Made by a program: the position numbers and the translations under genes
Notes under the pieces: generated by a model
Told to the model about the DNA's origin: nothing
The model's database searches: none
The model's input: the letters and a program-made list of their open reading frames with translations, nothing else
From: a bacterium D16-56
GTDB taxonomy: Bacteria; Bacillota; Clostridia; Lachnospirales; Lachnospiraceae
Reading direction: 5' to 3'
Length of the DNA stretch: 64,000 bases
Assembly: GCA_003611875.1 (NCBI GenBank)
Contig: RAYY01000019.1
Location: forward strand, 1-64,000
Shown here: positions 43,397 through 52,181 of the stretch, piece after piece
How the letters are laid out: the number at the start of each line of letters is the position of its first letter
Position numbering within the stretch: the stretch's first letter is position 1

Positions 43397-43923
43397 TCAT
43401 TTTTTAGTGCTAATAACTTTAGCCGGCACACCGGCAACTGTCATCCCACTTTCCACATCATGAGCGACAAATGAATTTGCTCCAATTGTCACATAATCTC
43501 CAATTGTAATTTCTCCACATACCACTGAATTTGGATAAATGGTCACCCTATTTCCGATTGTTGGTATTCCTCTGTCACTTCTTTCACCTAATGCAACGCC
43601 CTAATAAACCGTGAAATTATCTCCTATCTTTTTGCAGTTCAGATATGCACCATCACCATGAACAATTAATAATTCCTTTCCAATATGAATCCCTGTGCCT
43701 TCATGTATCCCATATTTATATTTGCAATGTCTCAATATACAGTATGGTATACATTTAAAAATTGGATAAAGATTTTTTAATAAGGAATTGATAAATTCTC
43801 ATCCAGACTTGATATGAAAATACACTCCCAAGCGGTCTGAAATACCATTTTATAAGGTCAGATAACTCCCCCAAAGCGTTCCAAATCACTTTTTATCATA
43901 TCTTTCAATTTAAAGGCTTTCAA
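43397..43923 (-). pseudogene. Decayed hexapeptide-repeat O-acetyltransferase (CysE-like)
   Basis: The minus strand encodes a left-handed beta-helix acetyltransferase with several lesions. The C-terminal part reads HIGKELLIVHGDGAYL, then KKIGDNFTVY-stop-GVALGERS: CAG has become TAG (43611-43613) in the family's conserved YQGV-type motif. It continues IPTIGNRVTIYPNSVVCGEI to TGA at 43397. The N-terminal half (KAFKLKDMIKSDLERFGG) is shifted at least twice (near 43860 and 43785). Probably once acetylated a sugar of this polysaccharide. Unlike the two poly-G genes, the lesions are not in simple repeats, so it is dead rather than switched off. Confidence 0.8.
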
Positions 43924-43960
43924 ATCATTCCACTCCTGTCGAAATAGATTTGTTGTAAAA

Positions 43961-45823
43961 TCAGGCAACTTTATCTGAACAGACATACCTTTCATACCAA
44001 AGCTGATAGGTTAATAGATTCCATATAAAATTTGCATTCTTATTATTCCCCTTTAAAAAGTCTTGAACAATTTCTTCACACATCTTTGCATTAAACAGTC
44101 CTTGCTCAGATATATATTCATTTCCAGCAAAGTAAAGTAGTTTTTCCTTCAATCTGGTTCTCATCCAACTCTCATAAGGAATAACAAAACCTCTTTTTGG
44201 TAAATCTAATATTGTTTTAGGAATATATTCATATGCAATCTCTTTCAATATATATTTTTGTATACTCCCCTTAATTTTAAATTTTTGAGGCATACGAAAT
44301 GTTAATTCTGCTACTCTATGATCTAAAAGCGGTGATCTAACCTCCAGAGAAGCATACATAGATGCACGATCTAGCCGATGCAGCATATCTCCAGGAAGGC
44401 TTGTTTGCATATCAAGCAACATTCTTCTAAATTGCCAATCATCAATATTCATGTCTTCTTCCACACTATAATACGGTGCATCATGCTCACAAGAAAGAAA
44501 CTTTTCATAAAATTCCACTGATTTTCTGAGAACCATTTGTGATGAAATTTTTTTATCTCTATTCTCAATCACTCGTCTCATCCGCTGAGGCAGCCTTTCT
44601 ATCACATAGCCAGGTAACATCTTGTACAATATTTCTCCGGGAATATCCATTCTTTGGGCAATTTTCACCCATGCATATTGTGGATATCCTCCAAATATTT
44701 CATCCCCTCCATCTCCACTTAGCGCAACCGTAATATCTTGTCGCGCAAATTTAGATAAAACCATGGTTGGAAGCAATGTCGTATTTCCAAAAGGTTCATC
44801 AAAGTAATATGGGATGCAATCCACAATTTCTTCCAAGTCCTTTTGAGAGAGATAATGTTCATGATGTATAGCACCAATATGTTTCGCTATCTTTTTTGCC
44901 ACATCTGCCTCATCATAGTCTTTTTCAAAAAAACCAATTGTGTATGTATTAACAGGTTCTTTCGAAACTTTCTGTGCCAATGCCGCAACCAAAGCAGAAT
45001 CAATCCCACCAGATAAAAATACTCCAACTGGTACATCAGAAATCAACCGTTCAGCAGTAACTTTTCTTAGTTCCTCCTTCAAAGTATTTTTAGCAACACC
45101 AAAATCCATAATTATTTTTCGTTCAGCTTTGTGAGCTTCTTTGACCACAGACCAATATTGATCCACTTCAATCCTTCCTTCTCTATTTATCAGGAAAGAC
45201 GCCGGAGGTAATTTGCTTACATACTGAAGTGATGTATTACTGTGAGGAAAATATCCAAAATTTAAATAATATGCTAAAGCTTTCGTATTGATGCTTTTGT
45301 CAATCTCAGGAAAAATAAAAATTGGTTTTAATTCTGATGCGAAAATAAATATATTGCCTTTTTTATAGTAGTACAACGGTTTTTTTCCAAAGCGATCTCT
45401 TGCAAGAAACAATTCACCTGTCTGCTTATCATATATTGCAAATGCAAACATTCCACTGATCTCATTTAGACATTCTTTTCCCCATTGAATATACGAATAA
45501 AGCAATGTTTCTGTATCAGAATAAGAATGAAATTGGACATGGCTCAATTCCAATCTTTTTCTGATTTTTAAATGATTATATATCTCCCCATTATATACAA
45601 TGCAATATCGACCATCCTTTGACCACATAGGCTGATTGCCTTTCTCTGACAAATCAAGTATGGAAAGCCTGCAATGTCCAAACGCACCATATTGATTCAA
45701 TCTTTGTTCCAAATAACATGTATCTTGAAAATCCGGCCCTCTATGATACATTGAGTCAGTCATTCTCTTTATGATATTGTCATCAATCGCTTTATCCGAT
45801 AAAAAGCCGCAAATACCACACAT
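43961..45823 (-). CDS. asnB: Asparagine synthetase (glutamine-hydrolysing) family
   Basis: A 620-aa class II amidotransferase. The N-terminal glutaminase starts MCGICGFLSDKAI with catalytic Cys2. The C-terminal synthetase holds the PP-loop VGVFLSGGIDSALVAALAQK and SGDGGDEIFGGY. In polysaccharide loci such AsnB/WbpS-like proteins amidate uronic acids or other carboxyl groups rather than make asparagine. Here it lies between a DegT aminotransferase and an acetyltransferase remnant, which fits glycan modification. Confidence 0.88.
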   Translation of the reverse strand: MCGICGFLSDKAIDDNIIKRMTDSMYHRGPDFQDTCYLEQRLNQYGAFGHCRLSILDLSEKGNQPMWSKDGRYCIVYNGEIYNHLKIRKRLELSHVQFHSYSDTETLLYSYIQWGKECLNEISGMFAFAIYDKQTGELFLARDRFGKKPLYYYKKGNIFIFASELKPIFIFPEIDKSINTKALAYYLNFGYFPHSNTSLQYVSKLPPASFLINREGRIEVDQYWSVVKEAHKAERKIIMDFGVAKNTLKEELRKVTAERLISDVPVGVFLSGGIDSALVAALAQKVSKEPVNTYTIGFFEKDYDEADVAKKIAKHIGAIHHEHYLSQKDLEEIVDCIPYYFDEPFGNTTLLPTMVLSKFARQDITVALSGDGGDEIFGGYPQYAWVKIAQRMDIPGEILYKMLPGYVIERLPQRMRRVIENRDKKISSQMVLRKSVEFYEKFLSCEHDAPYYSVEEDMNIDDWQFRRMLLDMQTSLPGDMLHRLDRASMYASLEVRSPLLDHRVAELTFRMPQKFKIKGSIQKYILKEIAYEYIPKTILDLPKRGFVIPYESWMRTRLKEKLLYFAGNEYISEQGLFNAKMCEEIVQDFLKGNNKNANFIWNLLTYQLWYERYVCSDKVA

Positions 45824-45875
45824 TCTCTCACATACACCTCATTTCTATTTGTGAAGAAATATTTTTATTCTTTCT

Positions 45876-46979
45876 CTAAACACCTTTGCATGACAAAATA
45901 ACTTTAGAAATCCGGTCAACCTCCTCTAGAGGAAGATCAGCATAGAGCGGCAGCGTCAATACACGTTTACTAAGCTGCAATGCTACAGGTGTTTTTGATA
46001 CATCAAATTGCCTGCCAAAACAGGAAAATGTATTGGTTAAAGGATAAAAATATTTTCTAGCTCCAATTCCATTATCTTTCATTTTTTTTAAAACATCTTC
46101 TCTGCTTGAACCAAAAATTCTTGGTTCTATAATAATAGGAAAATAAGCGTAATTATTCTTTACATCCGACTGATATTGTCTTAATGTAATTCCATCAATA
46201 CCTTCCAGATTTTCCTGATAACGCTCAGTGACTATCCTTCTCTTTTCAATCTCGTTATCTACATGTCTTAAATTGCAAATGCCCATTGCAGCACAAAATT
46301 CATTCATTTTCGCATTTGCACCAACAGCACTTACTTCTTCTGCATTTTGTATTCCAAAATTTTTTAATCCATACAGTATTTTTCCAAGATGCTCATCTTT
46401 AAAACAAACTGCTCCACCTTCAATTGTATGAAATACTTTGGTTGCATGAAAACTAAAACATGATGCATTTCCAAATAAGCCTATACTCTGGCCCCTATAC
46501 AGCTCTCCAAAAGCATGAGCAGCATCATAAATCACTTTTAGCTCATATTTATGAGCTATATGTTCTATTTCCTCCATATCACATATATTTCCATATACAT
46601 GCACTGGAAGGATTGCACATGTACGGTCCGTAATGAGAGACTCTAATTTTTCAATATCAATCAAAAAAGTAACAGGATCAACGTCACAGAACACAGGTAC
46701 CAATCCATTACGTACAATAGCATGTGTTGTTGAAGCAAAAGTAAAAGGGGTGGTAATCACCTCCCCTTGTAGATTCATTGCTTGTAATGTCAATTCTAGT
46801 GCCATATGACCATTGGTCATCAATTCAACATTTTCAACTCCCAAGTATTCTTTTAATTTTTCCTGTAACTTACGATGCTTTGGTCCCATATTCGTAAGCC
46901 AATGATTTTCCCATATATCCCGTATTTCATCTATATATTCCTCTATATCTGGCATAGAGGAACGTGTTACATTAATCAT
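45876..46979 (-). CDS. DegT/DnrJ/EryC1/StrS aminotransferase
   Basis: A 367-aa PLP-dependent sugar aminotransferase fold. PLP-lysine motif SFHATKVFHTIEGGAV; N-terminal GPKHRKLQEKLKEYLGVE; INSPLAL-like LTLPLYADLPLEEVDRI at the end. These enzymes put an amino group on a keto-sugar nucleotide. A 4-keto sugar donor is available from CapE or from another dehydratase elsewhere. Part of the modification block; a non-sugar keto substrate cannot be excluded. Confidence 0.88.
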   Translation of the reverse strand: MINVTRSSMPDIEEYIDEIRDIWENHWLTNMGPKHRKLQEKLKEYLGVENVELMTNGHMALELTLQAMNLQGEVITTPFTFASTTHAIVRNGLVPVFCDVDPVTFLIDIEKLESLITDRTCAILPVHVYGNICDMEEIEHIAHKYELKVIYDAAHAFGELYRGQSIGLFGNASCFSFHATKVFHTIEGGAVCFKDEHLGKILYGLKNFGIQNAEEVSAVGANAKMNEFCAAMGICNLRHVDNEIEKRRIVTERYQENLEGIDGITLRQYQSDVKNNYAYFPIIIEPRIFGSSREDVLKKMKDNGIGARKYFYPLTNTFSCFGRQFDVSKTPVALQLSKRVLTLPLYADLPLEEVDRISKVILSCKGV

Positions 46980-47033
46980 ATGCTATGCACTCCTAGATTC
47001 TTTTTGCAAATAAATTGATTATCTCAATATCAC

Positions 47034-47893
47034 TTATTTCTCCACACATATAAAACAATACCCCCATCCGTCCAACTTTCTTTTATGTATTTTCTTAATT
47101 GATAATTTTGTTGCTATCCAACTACAACCAAGAAACAACCAGTTCTTATTACATCTTATTCGGATTGAATCTTCATCCACTGCCTCTTTTCTACCAATAC
47201 TTTTATATATTTTTTTTGCAATCCATTTCTCAAAGATAATACGATGGATTCGAAAATCAATTCTTAAATTACTAAATCTTTTACTTTCCCTAAATCCCAC
47301 CTCGTATAAACAATCAATATAATCTTTAAATGTTCTTCTCTGCCATCCCTGTCCCCCATAATGATAGGGTGCTATTTGTTCACATATACAAAATACCCCC
47401 CCCCCCGAACTAAATTCTTATATATATTTTCAAACATTTTTTTCATATCTTCATCACTAATATGGGCAAATAAAGACACCGAATAGATAAAATCAAAATC
47501 AGATATTCCTTGTAGTCCATTGGTAGATACATTATAAAAAATTCTCATATTATCCTTGTACGCCCGATTTTTAGCAATCTCAATCATATTTTCAGAAATA
47601 TCGATTCCATAATAATTTTTCTCCTCTGTATATATTTTTTTTAAATATTCACCATCACCACAGCCCATATCACATATTTTATTGGCATGATACTGTTCTA
47701 TAACTTTACGTAGAGAATCCAAAACAATGATTCTCCTCTCATAATAATATGGAACAGGAGTAACCGTATAAAATACTTCTCCTTTATATCCATATTCACG
47801 TTTTGCCCTCTTTTGCCAATACTCGATTTCGTTTTGTTTTTCACTACTTTGCTCCATATTACCCTCGCATATATTTGATATTTTGTAATTCAC
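47034..47893 (-). pseudogene. SAM methyltransferase switched out of frame by a poly-G tract
   Basis: The first 173 codons (GTG 47893, overlapping the upstream stop; or ATG 47857 after CGAGGG) carry a class I SAM methyltransferase, with KICDMGCGDGEYL as the SAM loop. At an 11-G tract (47396-47406) the frame runs into LVRGGGYFVYVNK-stop at 47372. Changing the tract to 9 or 12 G gives CEQIAPYHYGGQGWQRRTFK followed by a normal family C-terminus to a stop at 47034 (about 285 aa). So the present state is probably phase-OFF. It would methylate the glycan or a precursor. It is directly coupled to the B12 protein gene. Confidence 0.8.
47396..47406 (-). repeat. Poly-G11 tract, phase-variation switch
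   Basis: Eleven C on the plus strand (G on the coding strand), inside the methyltransferase gene, exactly where two halves of one protein change frame. Confidence 0.85.
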
Positions 47894-49791
47894 TAAACAG
47901 ATGCAGAATATTTATTCTTCAAAATATACTTTGCATTTGGAATATAACTAATACATTTGTTAATTCGTGTGTCGATTGCCATCACTAAATCATGGTCCAC
48001 AAGAACTACTCCGCCACTAATCATTTTACTTTTCCAATTTTTAGCATGTATAAATTCATTTGAATCGGACCAAAGTTCAGGAACTGGAAGCCATCCGGCA
48101 ACAAAGGCTATATAAAATCCCTCTGGCGAATATAAATCCACAATATTTTCTTCCATAGCTTTAATAACTTTCCATGACGATGCCTCAAGCTTTCTTGTCC
48201 GTTCATTGATATCTTCATTCTTTACATTCGGTGTAAGTCCTTTTTTCTTTAACTTACGATATTCTTTTAATGCATGTCTTGTTATTTTGATACTATCATT
48301 TATAATATCTGGTGTCGCCAAATATAATGCCTCGCTATAACTTACAACATGAATAATTTCAGGACTATAAATATTATCCGGATCAATATCATCCATCATT
48401 GCGGTTGCCGCTGCAAGTTGTGCCTTTGCAACTTCAATATCCGGTTTAAAATAGTCCAATCCTGTTCTTGTTTGAAAAATCACTCGAAAATTCTCATCTT
48501 CAAGTTTCTTTATCATATTAAGCATTGCTCTAGCTTTAGCTAAGTCTTGTATTCCCCAGGTGCTACGAGGTGTATTTAGCATATTCTGAAGGATAAATGT
48601 TCTGACACCGCATTTTTTTATCATTTTAGCCGATATATAAGCTGAAACAATATATGTAATATCATCACATCCTCTAAATGAAAAATGATGCGAAACATTT
48701 GCCTCCACTGGTTTATTTGTTGTAGCAATATATTTTATAGTATCTATATGCTCTTTCAAATTATCATATAGAGAATTGGGTCCTCTTCCATCAAGTTCAT
48801 TAAACCACCATAGGGATAATGCATGCCAAGAAATATTAATAGTTTTTTCATAAATATTAGCCATTCGTTTAATGTTTTTTGTCGCAGAATAGGTTCTCAC
48901 CAACATTGGTTTTGCCGCATTCCTGATATCAATATATTCAGTTTCTGAATTAACTGGCACACCACCTCCATTTTCTTTTCCTGCCCAATCTTCACCAAAA
49001 TTAGATTGTGATAATTGGGATGACCCAATAGAAAGAATATCAAGATACCCTGACTTTGCCAAATTTCTACACCAAAAATTATATTCTCTCAAACATTCCT
49101 CTCTTGTCATCTCAGAAGAATACGGGCCAGAATGCGCTCGAATTAATGGTTGAAAACCATCTTTGAAATTATGATTCAGTCTCGCAAGTAAAGTATCCTT
49201 AGATGATCCATATGCTGCATAGCTGTTTCTTACCAGAGGAGATGAATTTTTATATTTTTGCTCTTTAATCAGTTTTCTTCCAAAAGCTAATATTTCTTTA
49301 TCATATTTACACCCTTCACAAATCGATTTAGGAATATTTTCTTGAGGTATTCCCATAATCGACAAGGTTTCCTCGGTCATTTCTCCACCACAAAGAGTTT
49401 TTATGCGACCTTCATATTCCTTTTCAATTTTTTTACATGCCGGAATCAATCCAGCAAAATATATCGTTTTTATCACTGCTGATGAAGATTCATATAACCC
49501 TTCTCTTTTTAACAGTGTTACAAACCTTCCTAAATAATTTATTGCATTATCTGTATCTAACCTATAAGAAAAACCAATATGATTTATATTATTTTTCATA
49601 ATCCACTTTACAATTAAACGCTGACTATTTTCAGATGTAATTGTACTAAGAGCATTTTCAATATTTTGTGGTGCAAGAATTACCCTGTAACCACATTCTT
49701 CTAACAAATTCGCAGCAGCACGAATCCCCATCGTGTGAGCATCCAATATAGTTTTCAATAATCCAAAAGTTTCATTCTTGAATACCATCAT
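47893..49791 (-). CDS. B12-binding mutase-like protein (fused cobalamin and barrel domains)
   Basis: 632 aa. Residues about 10-140 look like a cobalamin-binding Rossmann domain: the DAHTMG sequence at 17-22 fits DxHxxG (His19 as lower ligand), with GFSYRLD and TIYFAGLIP later where the other corrin contacts lie. Residues about 200-560 resemble a glutamate-mutase-E/aminomutase-type barrel (FGEDWAGKENGGGVPVNSE; GRGPNSLYDNLKEH; FQTRTGLDYFKPD). In classical glutamate mutase the B12 part is a separate small subunit; here it is fused in front. The likely chemistry is radical carbon-skeleton or amino migration on an amino acid. An enzyme of this kind in a capsule operon, next to an opine dehydrogenase and an ATP-grasp ligase, is unexpected. 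Substrate unknown. Confidence 0.65.
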   Translation of the reverse strand: MMVFKNETFGLLKTILDAHTMGIRAAANLLEECGYRVILAPQNIENALSTITSENSQRLIVKWIMKNNINHIGFSYRLDTDNAINYLGRFVTLLKREGLYESSSAVIKTIYFAGLIPACKKIEKEYEGRIKTLCGGEMTEETLSIMGIPQENIPKSICEGCKYDKEILAFGRKLIKEQKYKNSSPLVRNSYAAYGSSKDTLLARLNHNFKDGFQPLIRAHSGPYSSEMTREECLREYNFWCRNLAKSGYLDILSIGSSQLSQSNFGEDWAGKENGGGVPVNSETEYIDIRNAAKPMLVRTYSATKNIKRMANIYEKTINISWHALSLWWFNELDGRGPNSLYDNLKEHIDTIKYIATTNKPVEANVSHHFSFRGCDDITYIVSAYISAKMIKKCGVRTFILQNMLNTPRSTWGIQDLAKARAMLNMIKKLEDENFRVIFQTRTGLDYFKPDIEVAKAQLAAATAMMDDIDPDNIYSPEIIHVVSYSEALYLATPDIINDSIKITRHALKEYRKLKKKGLTPNVKNEDINERTRKLEASSWKVIKAMEENIVDLYSPEGFYIAFVAGWLPVPELWSDSNEFIHAKNWKSKMISGGVVLVDHDLVMAIDTRINKCISYIPNAKYILKNKYSASV

Positions 49792-49805
49792 TAATTTTTC
49801 CTTAA

Positions 49806-50873
49806 TTAAAAATTTTTTTGCAGAATATTATATGAAAATTGTCTGCCTTCTTTACGAAAATTTTTATTTAAAACTATATTTGCCAAATTTATAATCATTG
49901 TCATGTTTGGGGTATGAATCCCCATCTGTTCTCCGAGAAACTCCACAGGCACCAGACCATTAGGGACATCTTCCAAAATATATCTGCAATGAATTGTTTT
50001 AGGAGCATCTATCTCTTTATAAAATAGATTGTTTTGGATACATTCATACAAATTGTTTCCAACAACATGGTATGTTTCCTTTAACCAATCAGAAACAGAT
50101 GCAACATCTACTCCTGCTCCTTTTGCAACATCCACCCTCTCCTTATCAATTTTTTCCAAAAAATTGGCAATACTTCGGGATATTCCTTCATAATAATATT
50201 TAAAATCTGTTTTTTCTGTTTCAATCCATCCAATATTCATCATAATTGGAGAACAATGCAAAACCATACCAACATTTGAAAAAGAAGTTACTGCTACAGA
50301 ATTTTCTATTTTTAAATATTTTTTTAAACAATCCGGCATTTTGTCCATGATATACATAATGTTACTGTTCCGAAGCGCTGCAATTCTTACATTATTCTTT
50401 AAAGCATAAATAACCACATGGTCAGCATTACTTTTTCTGCAAGTATATATAATTGTCTGAGTTTCTGCTATTTGAGGAAATTCTTTTACCCCGCATTCCT
50501 GCAATGTCATGTGAAAATCAATCGCACCAAATGTACGTCCTGGATTTAATACAATGATCATATCTTTATGTACATAAGGAGCTAACCTTTGAGCAATCTC
50601 TCTATGAGCATTACTTGGCACAGTAACCATAACGAAATCAGAAATTACCTCTGACAAATCATCCGAAGCTCTTTCGATTCTTGCAGTTCCATTTATAACA
50701 CCACTGCAATAAATTTTTCTGTTCTCTACAATCTTAACAATATTATCTATATTACGATTCCACAGTGTGACCTTTACTCCATTCAAAGCAAGGTGTGCTG
50801 CCATGGAAAGTCCCTGATGTCCTGCGCCGCATACAAAAACTCTTTTTATACTGTTACTTTTTTCATCTTTCAA
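49806..50873 (-). CDS. Opine (octopine/nopaline) dehydrogenase family protein
   Basis: A 355-aa protein. The N-terminal Rossmann domain has VFVCGAGHQGLSMAAHLAL, and the C-terminal all-helical domain (about 180-350) matches the NAD/NADP octopine/nopaline dehydrogenase fold, with the conserved NVGMVLHCSPIMMNIG stretch containing the catalytic His. Members reductively couple an amino acid and a 2-oxo acid to an N-(carboxyalkyl)amino acid. Such opines (alanopine-like, N-carboxyethyl-lysine) are known decorations of some bacterial polysaccharides. Coupled to the B12 protein (15 bp) and downstream of an ATP-grasp ligase. Confidence 0.8.
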   Translation of the reverse strand: MKDEKSNSIKRVFVCGAGHQGLSMAAHLALNGVKVTLWNRNIDNIVKIVENRKIYCSGVINGTARIERASDDLSEVISDFVMVTVPSNAHREIAQRLAPYVHKDMIIVLNPGRTFGAIDFHMTLQECGVKEFPQIAETQTIIYTCRKSNADHVVIYALKNNVRIAALRNSNIMYIMDKMPDCLKKYLKIENSVAVTSFSNVGMVLHCSPIMMNIGWIETEKTDFKYYYEGISRSIANFLEKIDKERVDVAKGAGVDVASVSDWLKETYHVVGNNLYECIQNNLFYKEIDAPKTIHCRYILEDVPNGLVPVEFLGEQMGIHTPNMTMIINLANIVLNKNFRKEGRQFSYNILQKNF

Positions 50874-50918
50874 AATATTCCATCACCACATTCCTATTTT
50901 CGCATTTTTCTTTTTTAT

Positions 50919-52151
50919 TTATTCCTGGTAAAAACAAGCCTTATACATCATACTATTACCTTCTGAATCAAGAATATCTACCTGATCTAATACCCTGTAT
51001 CTTTTTTCTTCCAATGCTTGACCGCAATCAGCCTGAATCAAAAATCCAACAACCCTGTCACTACTTGTCCCCCGTCTTTCTATCAAGCTTCCCGCTTGTT
51101 TATATTGAAACATTTCAGAGATATCTCCACATGCTAAAGCTTCCTCAAATCCAATTAAACGGCTAAATATTCCATTATTAGCATAAATATAATCAATCTC
51201 CACTACTTTATCTGACCAATTTGGTAAAACAACTTGCGTGGTATCTCCTAAAATCCTATTCACATAAACATTCATAATATCAACACCTGATATATACTCT
51301 ATTAGTTTATATTTTGATCCGCCTCCCATACGTATACTAAATTCAATAACATTTATATCAGCATCATCTATAATAGCCTGAATCAGAACAGGGCTATTTT
51401 CAATCAAAAAGCCTCCGCAAATTTTTTCTGCAATCGTTTGTATTTTAATCTTCATTGGATCGCTTATATCTACCGGATATACACTCCGATAAATTGTAAA
51501 GTTCCCCATAGTTGTTTTGATTTTTTCCGTTTTACTGATTGAAAGAATCTTTACGCCTTCTTTATCTTTCCAAGCATCAATAGAAATCTCCTCCCCTTTT
51601 ATAAAGGTCTCTACAATTGCTTTCTTAGTTCTGCTGTAAAAAAAAGCATTTTTGATAGCTTTTTTCAAATCAAGTTGATTGGTTACTTTTACTACACCCT
51701 TGGAGCTGTTACAATCACATGGTTTAACTACCAATGGAAATTCCATATTCTCTAATATAACACCTATATTGTCCAGTTCATCCAATACAATAAATTGTGC
51801 AGTCGGAATCCCAAGCTCAAAAAGATTTTTTTTCATATATGCTTTATTTGTCACCTTTTGTGCTGTTTCCGTACCAATATAACATGGTAATCCCATTTTT
51901 TCTGACACCTTTGCTACAGTTAATAAAGCCTGGTCTGTACATGCAGTTGTGATTAAATCTACCTTTTCCACAATAGCTAAATTATATATTTTCGTTTCGT
52001 CTAATGTACTTATTTGAAAATGTTTATCTACATACTTTTTTGCTGGAGGATTATCATAATAATCAGCCAAGATGACTTCATGACCCTGACTTTGTAGAAT
52101 CTTAATTAAGGCAATCTGATCAAAGCCTCCTGCTAATACTAATATTTTCAT
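50919..52151 (-). CDS. ATP-grasp ligase
   Basis: 410 aa. An N-terminal pre-ATP-grasp Rossmann domain (ILVLAGGFDQIALIKILQSQ) is followed by the ATP-grasp fold (about 110-300): PLVVKPCDCNSSKGVVKV for nucleotide and INVIEFSIRMGGGS for the metal-binding Glu and glycine loop. These enzymes join a carboxylate, activated as acyl-phosphate, to an amine. With the adjacent opine dehydrogenase and B12 protein, it may attach or build an unusual amino-acid group on the polysaccharide. The closest known group is the carbamoyl-phosphate-synthase-L-like/amino-acid ligase set; substrate unknown. Confidence 0.82.
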   Translation of the reverse strand: MKILVLAGGFDQIALIKILQSQGHEVILADYYDNPPAKKYVDKHFQISTLDETKIYNLAIVEKVDLITTACTDQALLTVAKVSEKMGLPCYIGTETAQKVTNKAYMKKNLFELGIPTAQFIVLDELDNIGVILENMEFPLVVKPCDCNSSKGVVKVTNQLDLKKAIKNAFFYSRTKKAIVETFIKGEEISIDAWKDKEGVKILSISKTEKIKTTMGNFTIYRSVYPVDISDPMKIKIQTIAEKICGGFLIENSPVLIQAIIDDADINVIEFSIRMGGGSKYKLIEYISGVDIMNVYVNRILGDTTQVVLPNWSDKVVEIDYIYANNGIFSRLIGFEEALACGDISEMFQYKQAGSLIERRGTSSDRVVGFLIQADCGQALEEKRYRVLDQVDILDSEGNSMMYKACFYQE

Positions 52152-52181
52152 AATAACCTCCTTTACTATATTCCGAAACTT

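Noticed and set aside
43397-43923. Phase-variable acetyltransferase
   Set aside because: The lesions are a substitution and indels outside homopolymers of switchable length, so it reads as a true pseudogene.
50919-52151. Carbamoyl-phosphate synthase or biotin carboxylase
   Set aside because: Only a single ATP-grasp module of 410 aa with no biotin, carboxyltransferase or second synthetase half.
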